Source: an uncultured Rhodospirillaceae bacterium (lineage in GTDB: Bacteria; Pseudomonadota; Alphaproteobacteria; Rhodospirillales; Magnetospirillaceae). From it: a stretch of DNA of 39,990 nucleotides. The position numbers were made by a program, and so were the translations under genes. The stretch lies in assembly GCA_903899885.1 (NCBI GenBank), contig CAIULK010000064.1, positions 1 through 39,990 of the forward strand. The letters are read 5' to 3'. Shown piece by piece: positions 1 to 8,310 of the stretch (within the stretch, counting starts at the first letter, position 1; each line of letters opens with the position of its first letter). The notes beneath the pieces were generated by a model, which made no database searches, had not been told where the DNA came from, and saw only the letters and a program-made list of their open reading frames with translations.

Positions 1-1
1 G

Positions 2-418
2 GCCTCCGCCCCGGATTTGGTTCCGGCGGCGGTGCGCGCGGCCCTGATGCTGCACCGCCTGGACAAGCCGCGCCAAGCGGGCGAGGTGATCGTGAACTGC
101 TGGCGCCGGACCCCGCACCCGGATCTGGTGACGGCGTGGCTGGCCTTGGCCCCGGCGGAATTGCCGGCACAGCGGATCAAACGGATGGAAACCCTGGTCC
201 GCGCCAATCCGAACGCCGCCCTTGGGCATGCGGCGCTGGCCGAGGCGGCGCTGGCCGCCCGCCTGTGGGGCATGGCGCGCACGCATCTTGATACCGCGCG
301 CCGTCTTGGCCCCAGCCCGCTGGTGTATGGCCTGCTGGCACGGCTTGAGCGCGAGGAGAACGGCGACGAAACCGCCGCGCAAGGCTGGCTGGCGATGGCC
401 GTCGAAAATCATTCCTGA
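2..418 (+). CDS. HemY-like TPR protein, C-terminal part
   Basis: The window opens inside this gene, so only the last 138 residues are present. They are alanine- and arginine-rich helical repeats of TPR type, including a segment reading APAELPAQRIKRMETLVRAN and another around LWGMARTHLD. This pattern is typical of the C-terminal half of alphaproteobacterial HemY, an inner-membrane protein encoded near heme genes whose role is not fully settled. The N-terminal membrane helices would lie upstream and cannot be checked. The stop lies 23 bases before pfp on the same strand, so cotranscription is plausible. Another TPR protein cannot be excluded without the missing N-terminus. Confidence 0.65.
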   Translation, partial: ASAPDLVPAAVRAALMLHRLDKPRQAGEVIVNCWRRTPHPDLVTAWLALAPAELPAQRIKRMETLVRANPNAALGHAALAEAALAARLWGMARTHLDTARRLGPSPLVYGLLARLEREENGDETAAQGWLAMAVENHS

Positions 419-441
419 ATTCACGAAAAGGAGAGTCCCCG

Positions 442-1653
442 ATGTCGTCAGGCAAGGTTCTGGTCGCCCAGGGCGGTGGTCCCACCGCGGTCATCAATCA
501 GTCGGTGGCTGGCGTGGTGCTGGAGGCGCGTAAGTTCCGCAATGTCGAACTGGTCTATGGCGCCTATCACGGCGTCAGCGGCATCGTGAACGAGGATTTC
601 CTCGATCTGACGCAAGAGACCAGCCACAATTTGGAGATGGTGGCGGGCACGCCCTCGTCGGCGCTGGGTTCGACCCGCGACAAGCCGGACTTGAAATACT
701 GCCAAGAGATCTTCAAGGTCCTCAAGGCGCACGAGATCGCCTATTTCTTTTATGTCGGCGGCAACGATTCCTCGGACACCGTGCGCATCGTCAGCGAGGA
801 GGCGCGGCGCGGCGGCTACCCGTTGCGCTGCATCCACATCCCCAAGACGATCGACAACGATCTGGTCCTGAACGACCATACGCCGGGCTTCCCCTCGGCG
901 GCGCGTTTCGTGGCGCAGGCCTTCATGGGGGCCAATCTCGACAACGCGGCGCTTCCCGGCGTGTATCTGGCGGTGGTGATGGGCCGCCATGCCGGGTTCC
1001 TGACCGCCGCTTCGGCCTTGGGCAAGAAGTTCCCCGACGACGGTCCGCATCTGATCTACATCCCGGAACGCACCTTCGTGGTCGACAGGTTCCTGGCCGA
1101 TGTGAAGGCGACGTATGAAAAGCACGGCCGCTGCGTGATCGCGGTGTCGGAAGGCATTCACGACGAGGCCGGGGTGCCGATCATCACCAAGCTGGCCAAC
1201 GAAATCGAAAAGGACGCCCACGGCAATGTGCAATTGTCGGGCACCGGCGCCCTGGCCGATCTTTTGTGCCAAGAGATCAAGGCGAAGCTGGGCATCAAGC
1301 GGGTCCGTGGCGACACCTTCGGCTATCTGCAACGTTCGTTCATCGGCTGCGTCTCCGACGTCGATCAACGCGAAGCCCGCGAGGTCGGCGAGAAGGCGGT
1401 GCAGTTCGCGATGTGGGGCGACCGCGACGGCTCGGTGACCATCAAGCGGACCGGATTCTACTCGGTCGATTATCAACTGGCGCCGCTCGAAGCGGTGGCG
1501 GGCAAGACCCGGGTGATGGAAGACGAATTCATCTCCGCGAACGGCACCGACGTGACCGACGCCTTCCGCATGTATCTGCGCCCGCTGCTGGGCTCGGGCA
1601 TGCCCGATGCCTATCGGTTGCGCTTGAACCGGGTTGGCAAGATTCTGGCGTAA
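442..1653 (+). CDS. pfp: 6-phosphofructokinase, probably pyrophosphate-dependent
   Basis: This is a 403-residue phosphofructokinase that phosphorylates fructose 6-phosphate to fructose 1,6-bisphosphate in glycolysis. The N-terminal phosphate-binding glycines are GGGPTAVIN (11-19), the substrate loop is PKTIDND (134-140), and the donor-site loop is GGNDS (106-110). In the family, a lysine in PKTIDND and an aspartate in place of the second glycine of GGDGS mark enzymes that use PPi, so PPi use is inferred. The reaction would then be reversible and serve gluconeogenesis too. The start follows an AAGGAGAG ribosome site. The asparagine in GGNDS departs from the usual GGDDS of PPi enzymes. Confidence 0.88.
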   Translation: MSSGKVLVAQGGGPTAVINQSVAGVVLEARKFRNVELVYGAYHGVSGIVNEDFLDLTQETSHNLEMVAGTPSSALGSTRDKPDLKYCQEIFKVLKAHEIAYFFYVGGNDSSDTVRIVSEEARRGGYPLRCIHIPKTIDNDLVLNDHTPGFPSAARFVAQAFMGANLDNAALPGVYLAVVMGRHAGFLTAASALGKKFPDDGPHLIYIPERTFVVDRFLADVKATYEKHGRCVIAVSEGIHDEAGVPIITKLANEIEKDAHGNVQLSGTGALADLLCQEIKAKLGIKRVRGDTFGYLQRSFIGCVSDVDQREAREVGEKAVQFAMWGDRDGSVTIKRTGFYSVDYQLAPLEAVAGKTRVMEDEFISANGTDVTDAFRMYLRPLLGSGMPDAYRLRLNRVGKILA

Positions 1654-1702
1654 CCGGTTGCATTGGAACCATCGGGGGCCGGGACGAGGTATAGTTCCGG
1701 CC

Positions 1703-1805
1703 TCTAATATTCGAACATTATAATATTATTGATTAACAATATTAGATGCAACTAATGTGTGTGTTAGGCGATTCTAATAATTGACTCCCAAATTAATAAG
1801 TGACT
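1703..1805 (+). promoter_or_regulatory. AT-rich control region with inverted and direct repeats
   Basis: The 210-base gap between pfp and the DsrE-family gene contains a strikingly AT-rich block in a GC-rich genome. It holds a perfect 9-base inverted repeat, TCTAATATT at 1703-1711 and AATATTAGA at 1738-1746. It also holds a 12-base direct repeat with one mismatch, TAATAATTGACT at 1775-1786 and TAATAAGTGACT at 1794-1805, with a 19-base period. I infer operator or activator sites controlling the downstream gene. The regulator is unknown. Confidence 0.5.
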
Positions 1806-1863
1806 ACCATTAGCTCGCGTTCATATAACGCCCATCTAAATCACGAAATGAATGGGAGGAGCT

Positions 1864-2283
1864 ATGTCCAAGGCAAAAAAAATCGCCATCTGCATCAACA
1901 GCTCGGCGCTCGATCAAGTGTATTCCGGTCTGATCATGGCCGCGACCGCGGTGACGATGGCCGACCATGTCGATCTGTGCGTGGCGATGGGCGGCATCAA
2001 CGCCTTCGTCAAGGGTCGGATGGAAAAGCTCGACATCGCCAGCGAACTGACCGCGATGGATGGCGACTTCAAGAAGCGCGTTGCCGACACCAATTATGTC
2101 AAGCCGCATGATCTGGTGAAAAGCATGAAGGAATCCGGCAACTGCAAGATTCACGTCTGCCAGCCGGCGATCGATCTGTTCGGCTATACCCGCGCCGACC
2201 TGATCGCGGAAGTCGATGACGTGCTGGGTGCCGCCGCGGCCCTGGATATTTCGCTCAGCGCCGATCTGGTGCTGGTCTACTAA
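1864..2283 (+). CDS. DsrE/DsrF-like family protein
   Basis: This 139-residue soluble protein has the alternating strands and helices of the DsrE fold. It begins with a beta strand (KKIAICINSS), continues with an LIMAATAVTMA helix, and has a KIHVCQPAIDLFGY segment near residue 100. That cysteine position matches the conserved site of DsrE2-type proteins, which are linked to sulfur transfer or redox chemistry; the actual substrate here is unknown. An in-frame ATG lies at 1852, but GGGAGGA at 1854-1860 places the start at 1864. It is monocistronic: an elaborate AT-rich region precedes it and a strong terminator follows. It may be a highly expressed, conditionally regulated small protein. Confidence 0.75.
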   Translation: MSKAKKIAICINSSALDQVYSGLIMAATAVTMADHVDLCVAMGGINAFVKGRMEKLDIASELTAMDGDFKKRVADTNYVKPHDLVKSMKESGNCKIHVCQPAIDLFGYTRADLIAEVDDVLGAAAALDISLSADLVLVY

Positions 2284-2313
2284 GACAAGGGCGGTTTCCC
2301 GTCCGGCCAAAGG

Positions 2314-2356
2314 CCCGGCGCCGCATGCCGTTGCGGCGCCGGGTTTTTCTTTTTTC
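2314..2356 (+). terminator. Rho-independent terminator
   Basis: A perfect 12-base stem, CCCGGCGCCGCA at 2314-2325 and TGCGGCGCCGGG at 2332-2343, encloses a 6-base loop. It is followed directly by TTTTTCTTTTTT. It lies 30 bases past the DsrE-family stop codon and should isolate that transcript from the antiporter gene. Confidence 0.93.
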
Positions 2357-2424
2357 GCCCGCCCCTGGACATCCGGCCCCTCAATCCCTAAACCCAAGAC
2401 AGGGTTTGGCCGAATGGGTGCGCC

Positions 2425-4203
2425 GTGATCGAGGGTATGAACCTTGCCGTGTTGGTCCTTTCCGGGCTGGTCGCGGCGAGCGTCTTTTCCAGTCTGTTGA
2501 GTTTCCGGATCGGCGCGCCGCTGCTGCTGGTGTTCCTGGGCGTCGGTTTGGCGGCGGGGGCCGAGGGGTTGGGGCTGGGGCCGATGGACGGCCGCATGGT
2601 CTATTTGCTGGGCAGCGCCGCGCTGGCGGTGGTTCTGTTCGATTCCGGCTTTCACACCCCGGTCAAGGCGTTCCGGCTGGCGGCCGCCCCGGCCTTGTCG
2701 CTGGCCACCGTTGGTGTCGTGCTGACGGCCGCGGTGGTGGCGGTTCCGGCGCATCTGTTGCTGGGCCTCGATTGGCCGCATGCGGGCTTGCTCGGGTCGA
2801 TCCTGGCCTCGACCGATGCGGCGGCGGTGTTTTTCCTGCTCAGGGTCGGCGGCATCACGGTCCGCGACCGCACCCGCTCGCTGCTGGAGGTCGAATCGGG
2901 CTGCAACGACCCGGTGGCGATTTTTCTGACCATGGCCCTGGCGGCGATCCTGGCCGGTCAGCCGCACACCGGGTGGGCGCTGGCGGGCGATCTGGCGCGG
3001 CAGTTCCTGTATGGCGGTTTGGGCGGGCTGGCGGGCGGCATGGTTATCGTGCAGGCGGTCAACCGGTTGGGGATCGAGCGCTCGCTGCTGCCGATTCTGG
3101 CGTTGGCGTTGGCGTTGATGCTGTTCTCGGCGGTGGGTCTGCTGGGGGGATCGGGCTTTCTGGCGGTCTATATCGCGGGACTGGTGGCGGGTAACGCGCG
3201 CCTGAGCGCGCCGCAAACCCTGAAACGCTTCCAAGACGGGATTTCCTGGCTGGCGCAGATCGGCATGTTCGTGTCGCTGGGGCTGTTGGCCCGGCCGTCC
3301 GAGTTCGGGGCGGTGGCGTTGCCGGCCATGGGGGTGGCGGTGGTCCTTACCCTCGTCGCCCGCCCGCTGGCGGTGTTTCTGGCCCTGTTGCCGTTTCGCA
3401 TCACCGCCAACGAAACCTTTTTCGTTTCATGGGTGGGCTTGCGCGGCGCGGTGTCGATCCTGATGGCGATCCTGCCGATGATCCTGGGGGTGGCGGGCGG
3501 TTCGGTCTATTTCAATGTCGCCTTTCTGGTGGTGGTGGCCTCGCTGGCGGTGCAGGGCTGGACGATCGGACCGGTGGCCCGCTGGATGGGGCAGATCGTG
3601 CCGCGCCGGACCGGGCCGGTCGAACGCGTCGATCTGGAATTGCCGGGCGCGCATCACGCCTTGGTCGCCTATCGGATCGTGCCGGATTCGCTGGTGGCGC
3701 GGGGCCATCGCTTGCCGCGCTGGGCGATGCCGTCTCTGGTGGTGCGCGACGGTGGTTCGATGCTGGCCCATATTGCCGGGCCGTTGGTAGCGGGCGACAT
3801 GGTGTGGCTGTTCGCGCGCCCCGACCGGGTCGGCCATCTCGATCATCTGTTCGCCCGCCCGGCCGAGGCGGCCGAGGCCGACCGCCGCTTCTTCGGCGAT
3901 TTCCCGATCGAGCCAACGGTCAGCATGGGGCAGTTGGCGCTGTCCTACGGCCTGCCGGTTAACGAGGATGGTTTGGATAGGACGGTCGCCGACTATCTCG
4001 CGGACCGTTTCGGCGGGCGGCCGGGGATCGGCGACCGGGTACTGTTGGGCGATATCGAATTGATCGTCCGCGCGCTGGACGAGGCGGGCGGGGTAGCCGA
4101 AGTGGGATTCGCCGCCGAACCAACCCGGCTCGACGCGCCGCGCTTGGCAATGTTCGAGCCGGGCGAGCGGCTGAAGGCTTGGGTCAGTCGCCTCGGCGGT
4201 TAA
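2425..4203 (+). CDS. CvrA/NhaP2-type potassium (sodium)/proton antiporter
   Basis: This inner-membrane cation:proton antiporter of the CPA1 family has 592 residues, close to the roughly 580 of E. coli CvrA/NhaP2. About 12-13 hydrophobic helices fill residues 5-390, including the conserved STDAAAVFFLL and ESGCNDPVAIFL segments that hold the ion-binding aspartates. The hydrophilic C-terminus (about 400-592) has a TrkA-C-like portion and a further regulatory portion, as in CvrA. The role is likely K+ or Na+ efflux and cell volume or pH control. A GTG start at 2425 is listed; an ATG at 2437 just after GAGGG is an alternative. The 3' end overlaps the convergent response regulator by 20 bases. Confidence 0.88.
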   Translation: MIEGMNLAVLVLSGLVAASVFSSLLSFRIGAPLLLVFLGVGLAAGAEGLGLGPMDGRMVYLLGSAALAVVLFDSGFHTPVKAFRLAAAPALSLATVGVVLTAAVVAVPAHLLLGLDWPHAGLLGSILASTDAAAVFFLLRVGGITVRDRTRSLLEVESGCNDPVAIFLTMALAAILAGQPHTGWALAGDLARQFLYGGLGGLAGGMVIVQAVNRLGIERSLLPILALALALMLFSAVGLLGGSGFLAVYIAGLVAGNARLSAPQTLKRFQDGISWLAQIGMFVSLGLLARPSEFGAVALPAMGVAVVLTLVARPLAVFLALLPFRITANETFFVSWVGLRGAVSILMAILPMILGVAGGSVYFNVAFLVVVASLAVQGWTIGPVARWMGQIVPRRTGPVERVDLELPGAHHALVAYRIVPDSLVARGHRLPRWAMPSLVVRDGGSMLAHIAGPLVAGDMVWLFARPDRVGHLDHLFARPAEAAEADRRFFGDFPIEPTVSMGQLALSYGLPVNEDGLDRTVADYLADRFGGRPGIGDRVLLGDIELIVRALDEAGGVAEVGFAAEPTRLDAPRLAMFEPGERLKAWVSRLGG

Positions 4204-4612
4204 GCGCCACCGACATCCGCGCCTTCAACACGCGGTCGACCTGTTTGCGCAGCGATTCCGGCGTGACGGGTTTGACCAGGAAGGCATCGACGTCCAGTTC
4301 CATGGCGCGGCGCACCGTCGAGGCATCGGGGTTCGAGGTCATCAGGATCACCGGCTGCGGCGATTTGACATCGTGTTCGGCCTCGAACGTCCGCAACGCT
4401 TTCAAAAAGGCCAAGCCGTCCATCGGCGTCATGCGGATATCGCATAAAACGATGGCCGGGCGATGGCCCGCCATCGCCTTCAAGGCGCTGGTGCCGTCGC
4501 CGACCGTCACCACTTCGGAAAAGCCAAGCGCCTCCATCATCGTCGCCACCGCGCCGCGGATAAACGAATGATCGTCGGCAACCAGGGCCATCAATCCATT
4601 GTAGTCTGTCAT
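4184..4612 (-). CDS. Single-domain response regulator
   Basis: This 142-residue protein is a stand-alone CheY-like receiver. Acidic residues D13-D14 (VADDH), the phosphoacceptor D58 (VLCDIRM), the switch threonine in LMTSNPD and the lysine in FLVKPVT are all present. No output domain follows, so it would act by protein contact or as a phosphorelay intermediate. Met at 4612 is chosen because residues upstream of it in the longer frame do not resemble a receiver. The gene is divergent from the glycosyltransferase (88 bases apart), and no histidine kinase is adjacent. The cognate kinase cannot be named. Confidence 0.88.
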   Translation of the reverse strand: MTDYNGLMALVADDHSFIRGAVATMMEALGFSEVVTVGDGTSALKAMAGHRPAIVLCDIRMTPMDGLAFLKALRTFEAEHDVKSPQPVILMTSNPDASTVRRAMELDVDAFLVKPVTPESLRKQVDRVLKARMSVALNRRGD

Positions 4613-4699
4613 GTTTCTAGTTTGCCTGAATTTCGGGATAGGGGGAATTACCCGAATGGGGTAAGGCACAAGAAACTCGTCTGCGCTATAGTCGGGATC

Positions 4700-6367
4700 A
4701 TGCGATCACGTTCTCTTTTCCAGCGGGCGGTGGCCGATCACCAGGGCGGCCGGGTCAAGGCCGCCAAGCGGGCCTACCTTCAATGTCTGGCGCAAGATCC
4801 CGGTCATCCCGACGTGATGGCGCGCCTCGCCGTCGCCCATTATCAGCTCGACGAATTCAGCGAGGCGATCCGCCTTTTGGAACGGTTGCCGCCGGACCCG
4901 GGCACCTTGCTCAATCTCGGCAATTGCCGTCAGGCGATCGGCGATCCGGCCGGGGCCGAGGCCTGTTTCCGCCAAGCGCTGGCCAAAGCGCCCGATTTCG
5001 CGGGGGCCTGGGTTAATCTGGGCAACGCGCTGTGTGCCCAGGCGCGCGGGGACGAGGCGATCCAAGCCTATCGCACGGCGTTGATCCATGCTCCGAGGCA
5101 TCCCTCGGCGGGGCGGCGTCTGGCCGTGACGCTGCTGGACGAAGGCATTCTGGGCCAAGACCCGGCGATGATCGCCGAGGCCAACGCCCGTCTGACCGGG
5201 TTGGCGGACGATCCGGTGGTAATCCCGGCGCGCCGCCGCGCCGCGTGGCAGATGGCGCTGTATGCGCGCACGCCCGCCCCGGCGCGGGCCGCCTTCGCCC
5301 GCCTGGACGCAAGCGAGCAAACCGTTGCCCGTCTGGATTTGGCGCGGATCGAGCTTGATGCCGGGCATGATGCGGAGGCGGTGGCGCTGTGTGCCGCCGC
5401 CGATGCGGTTCCCGACGGTTGGCGGATCGACGCGGCCGAAACCGTGCCGTCGGCCTGGACTCCCGACCGGCCGCAGACCGCCGTTATTGAACGCAATGCG
5501 GTGGTGCTGACCGGCGGGCGTGACTGGCTGGTCGAATGCGCCGATGGCCGAGTGATGTTGGAAAACGTCACCAACGCCAATCCCGAGGCCGGGCGGTATG
5601 TCCGCCTGGTGATCCCCGGCGGGCGGCTGGTGCGGGTGCGGCCCCAAGCGGAAACCGCCCTCGACGAGCGCGTGGGCCTGCTGGGCGGGCTAGCCAATTA
5701 CTATCATTGGCTGCTCGATTATCTGCCCCGGCTGCGCCTGTTGCCCGATGACGTGCCGTTGCTGATCAACGACGATCAGGCCGGCTTCCAGCGCGAAACC
5801 TTGGACCTTTTGGGCATCGCGGCCGACCGGCTGCGGCCGGTGGCGGGCGGCCAAGCCTTGCGCTGCCGCGAGCTGATCGTCCCGGAGGTCGGCGCCCGCT
5901 TTCAGGACCCGCATCCCCAGGCGATGGCATGGATCCGCCAAACCCTGGGCCGCCCTGCCGCCGGTCCCGCCCGCCTGTGGCTGTCGCGCAAGGATGCCCG
6001 TCAACGCCGCGTGTTGAACGAGGACGAGGTGATGGCCGCGCTGTCCAAGCGGGGCTTCGCGCTGTTCGCGCCCGGCGATGCCGGGGTCGTGGAACAAGCG
6101 GCGGCGTTCGCCGCGGCGGATGTCGTGGTCGGGCCGCATGGTGCGGCCTTCACCAATCTGCTGTTCTCGCCGCCCTCGGCGCGGGTGGTCGAGCTGATGC
6201 CCGGCCGCCATCGGCAATTGGGCTTCTTTCCCCCGTTGTCGCGGGCGCGCGGGCTGGTCCACCGCCGTCTCGCCGTGCCCTCGACCGATCCGAACGACCA
6301 GAATGCCGACCTTAGGGTCGATGTCCGGGCGCTGGCCGAGCTGTTGGATGAGATGGGAATCGGTTAG
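4700..6367 (+). CDS. TPR repeat plus GT61-family glycosyltransferase
   Basis: This is a 555-residue two-part protein. Residues 1-130 are TPR-like repeats (LLNLGNCRQAIGDPAGAEAC and WVNLGNALCAQARGDEAIQA). The C-terminal half looks like a GT61/DUF563 glycosyltransferase: NYYHWLLDYLPRL, LWLSRKDARQRR, then VVGPHGAAFTNLLFSPP and VVELMPG, the typical acceptor and nucleotide-sugar loops. It probably transfers a sugar in surface polysaccharide or glycoprotein assembly; the substrate is unknown. The frame is open further upstream, but that part is the antisense of the response regulator, so ATG 4700 is chosen. The ribosome site is weak. The 3' end overlaps the nuclease gene by 4 bases. Confidence 0.82.
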   Translation: MRSRSLFQRAVADHQGGRVKAAKRAYLQCLAQDPGHPDVMARLAVAHYQLDEFSEAIRLLERLPPDPGTLLNLGNCRQAIGDPAGAEACFRQALAKAPDFAGAWVNLGNALCAQARGDEAIQAYRTALIHAPRHPSAGRRLAVTLLDEGILGQDPAMIAEANARLTGLADDPVVIPARRRAAWQMALYARTPAPARAAFARLDASEQTVARLDLARIELDAGHDAEAVALCAAADAVPDGWRIDAAETVPSAWTPDRPQTAVIERNAVVLTGGRDWLVECADGRVMLENVTNANPEAGRYVRLVIPGGRLVRVRPQAETALDERVGLLGGLANYYHWLLDYLPRLRLLPDDVPLLINDDQAGFQRETLDLLGIAADRLRPVAGGQALRCRELIVPEVGARFQDPHPQAMAWIRQTLGRPAAGPARLWLSRKDARQRRVLNEDEVMAALSKRGFALFAPGDAGVVEQAAAFAAADVVVGPHGAAFTNLLFSPPSARVVELMPGRHRQLGFFPPLSRARGLVHRRLAVPSTDPNDQNADLRVDVRALAELLDEMGIG

Positions 6368-6822
6368 CGCTCTGAATCGTCGGGCGGATCGCCACTGCAC
6401 CAGCCTTCCTTGCGCCCGCCGTCATAGGCGTGAACCAGCCCGGCCGCCATCAGTTGATCCGACAGATCCTGGCCCTCGGCGGTGATGATGCGCGCCACCA
6501 CCCGGCGGCCGTATTTGTCGTAGGTGATGTCGGCCAAGGACAGCGCGGGATCGGCCAATTTGGCCTCGACGAAGGCTTTCGCCTCCAGCGCCAGGGCGCG
6601 TTCGGAGTCGCAGCGGGCGTGCATTTCGGCGGCATCGACCCCGGCCAGTCGCACGGCGGTATCGATATATTGCCCCAGCCAGATATGGGCGTGAACCACG
6701 ACGGTGTCGCCGTCGATCACCCGCACCAGCTGGGCGGGCACCGGCCCTGGCACCCGTTCATCCGCGAAGGCGGCGATAGGCAGCAGAACTAGGAACGATA
6801 CGAGCCTTTTTAAGGTGCGCAC
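6364..6822 (-). CDS. Exported thermonuclease-like (SNase) protein
   Basis: This is a 152-residue protein with an N-terminal signal peptide (MRTLKRLVSFLVLLPIAAFA) followed by a staphylococcal nuclease-like domain. Visible motifs are VIDGDTVVV, VRLAGVDAAE (the catalytic Arg and Glu region) and YDKYGRRVV (the second Arg). These match Ca2+-dependent SNases that cleave DNA or RNA, so a periplasmic or secreted nuclease is likely. The start is GTG, with GGCGAGGA upstream. Two cysteines (ARCDSE, GWCSG) could form a disulfide outside the cytoplasm. It is divergent from an EF-hand-like gene. Family membership is confident; activity is inferred. Confidence 0.85.
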   Translation of the reverse strand: MRTLKRLVSFLVLLPIAAFADERVPGPVPAQLVRVIDGDTVVVHAHIWLGQYIDTAVRLAGVDAAEMHARCDSERALALEAKAFVEAKLADPALSLADITYDKYGRRVVARIITAEGQDLSDQLMAAGLVHAYDGGRKEGWCSGDPPDDSER

Positions 6823-6880
6823 ACCAACACATCCTCGCCTATTAACCGCGTTCAGTATCGTCCGTCTGGCAAGTCCGTCA

Positions 6881-6896
6881 AGAACAAAAGGTGAAA
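6881..6896 (+). promoter_or_regulatory. Candidate SOS-type box shared with the recA promoter
   Basis: AGAACAAAAGGTGAAA differs by one base from AGAACGAAAGGTGAAA in the recA upstream region at 18254. Both fit GAAC-N7-GAA(A), one base away from the alphaproteobacterial LexA consensus GAAC-N7-GAAC. It lies between the divergent nuclease and EF-hand-like genes. LexA binding is inferred only from this resemblance. Confidence 0.3.
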
Positions 6897-6995
6897 CTGG
6901 GCGGTTGGCGAAATCGCTTATAACGTCAGGAACCGGTCAGCCGGGGGGCTCACCCTTTGGGCGAATGGGGACAATCAAAAAAGGTGGGCCGTATC

Positions 6996-7367
6996 ATGAG
7001 CATGGCAATTTCAGGAAGCGGCGGCGCGGCGGCGATGACCGCGATGTCGGGCGCCAGTACGCGGATGGCGCCGCAGCAAAAAATGTCGGCGCTTTACAAC
7101 AACATCGATACCAGTGGAGTGGGCTCGGTGTCGCAAGCCCAATTCAATCAGGCGTTCCAGACCCTGAACCCGCCCGCGCCCTTCAAGGCGGCGGGGGCGC
7201 AGGCCGTTTGGGGGGCGCTCGACCCCAGCGGTTCGGGGCAGGTGTCCCAGAGTGACTTCGTCAACGGGATGAAGAATTTGATGGTCCAATTGCGACAAGG
7301 CGACAGCGCCGGGGCCGCTCAAACCGCTGCCGCCGGGACGCAGGCGCTCAGGTCGCTGACGAGTTGA
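6996..7367 (+). CDS. Small EF-hand-like protein
   Basis: This 123-residue protein has a low-complexity Gly/Ala/Met N-terminus and two EF-hand-like loops. One begins at DTSGVGSVSQAQ, which is imperfect because position 5 is Val. The other begins at DPSGSGQVSQSD, a better match. Each is followed by a Phe-containing helix. Calcium binding is plausible for the second loop but not certain for the first. There is no clear signal peptide. The start at 6996 follows AAGGTGGG; an upstream in-frame ATG at 6957 lacks such a site. It is divergent from the nuclease gene and overlaps convergent apbE by 20 bases. Its function is unknown. Confidence 0.68.
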   Translation: MSMAISGSGGAAAMTAMSGASTRMAPQQKMSALYNNIDTSGVGSVSQAQFNQAFQTLNPPAPFKAAGAQAVWGALDPSGSGQVSQSDFVNGMKNLMVQLRQGDSAGAAQTAAAGTQALRSLTS

Positions 7368-8295
7368 TAAGCGCCGTTCCGCCCCGCCGCCCGTTGTCAT
7401 CGACCCAAAAATGCGGCAATCCGAGGCGGTCGAGCCAAGCGATGCCCTCGCGGCCCTTCAACATGGCGATGGTGGCGGCGCTACCGGCGACCATGCAACG
7501 AGGGGCGAGAACGGTAACCGACGTTAATCCCCGCACCGGCCATCCGGTGCGGGGATCCAGGATATGACCGTAACGGTCGCTGCCGCTTTCGATACAGCGG
7601 GCGTAATCTCCGCTAGTCGCCAACGCGCCCCCTGATAGGGTGATTTCACCCATTGCGGTTCCGGCCCGGCTCGGGTCACGCAGGCCGATCCGCCAGGGCT
7701 GCCCGCCGGGAGCCGGTCCCAGGGCAACGAGATCTCCCCCGAAATCGATCAGCCCATGCGCGATGCCCGCGTCCGTCAACAAGGTGGCGACGCGATCGGC
7801 CGCATATTCCTTGCCGATGCCGCCAAGATCCAGTTCCATCCCAGGCTGCGCGAAGCGCAAGACGGGCGGTTGCCAATACAATTTGTCCATGCCGATCAGC
7901 GGCAACAACGCGGTGACGACCCCCGTCGAGGGCGCTGTTCCCGATGAGAAGTCCCACGCCCGCCGCAAGACCCCCGCCGTAATGTCGAACAGGCTCCCGC
8001 TTTTGGCGTGGCAGGCAAAGGCATAGTCCAGCAGCGCCGCTGTTTCCTCGTCGACGGATACCGCGTCCGCGTTTGCGGCTTGCCGGTTCAGAACCGACAA
8101 GTCGCTGGATGGTGCATAACGCGAGAATTTTCCCTCGATCCGTTCGACCTCGGCCGCCGCCATCGCGGCGGCCATGGCGCCCTGTTCGGGCGTGTCCGCG
8201 AACAGCAGCAAACGGCACGCCGTTCCCATCGCCGAGAAGGAATAGGAAAAGGGATCGAGATGCCCGTGAACCGGATCGTGGCCGTTCATGGGCAT
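7348..8295 (-). CDS. apbE: ApbE-family FAD:protein FMN transferase
   Basis: ApbE uses FAD to attach FMN to a threonine of target proteins such as RnfG/NqrC-type subunits. The 315 residues show the family landmarks in order: [73 protein letters not shown] and [10 protein letters not shown]. Most bacterial ApbE proteins are exported lipoproteins, but this N-terminus ([15 protein letters not shown]) has no signal peptide or lipobox, which suggests a cytoplasmic form or a mis-set start. It starts 15 bases after the purH stop on the same strand. A second in-frame ATG lies at 8289. The flavinylation target is not in this window. Confidence 0.9.
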   Translation of the reverse strand: MPMNGHDPVHGHLDPFSYSFSAMGTACRLLLFADTPEQGAMAAAMAAAEVERIEGKFSRYAPSSDLSVLNRQAANADAVSVDEETAALLDYAFACHAKSGSLFDITAGVLRRAWDFSSGTAPSTGVVTALLPLIGMDKLYWQPPVLRFAQPGMELDLGGIGKEYAADRVATLLTDAGIAHGLIDFGGDLVALGPAPGGQPWRIGLRDPSRAGTAMGEITLSGGALATSGDYARCIESGSDRYGHILDPRTGWPVRGLTSVTVLAPRCMVAGSAATIAMLKGREGIAWLDRLGLPHFWVDDNGRRGGTALINSSAT

Positions 8296-8310
8296 CTCGC
8301 CATCACCGGA

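Noticed and set aside
1677-1702. Terminator after pfp (GGCCGG/CCGGCC)
   Set aside because: Only six base pairs with a 14-base loop and no T-tract; too weak to list.
1810-3234. 474-codon open frame on the minus strand
   Set aside because: Antisense of the DsrE-family gene and the antiporter, and it reads through a strong terminator; Gln/Arg-rich without domains.
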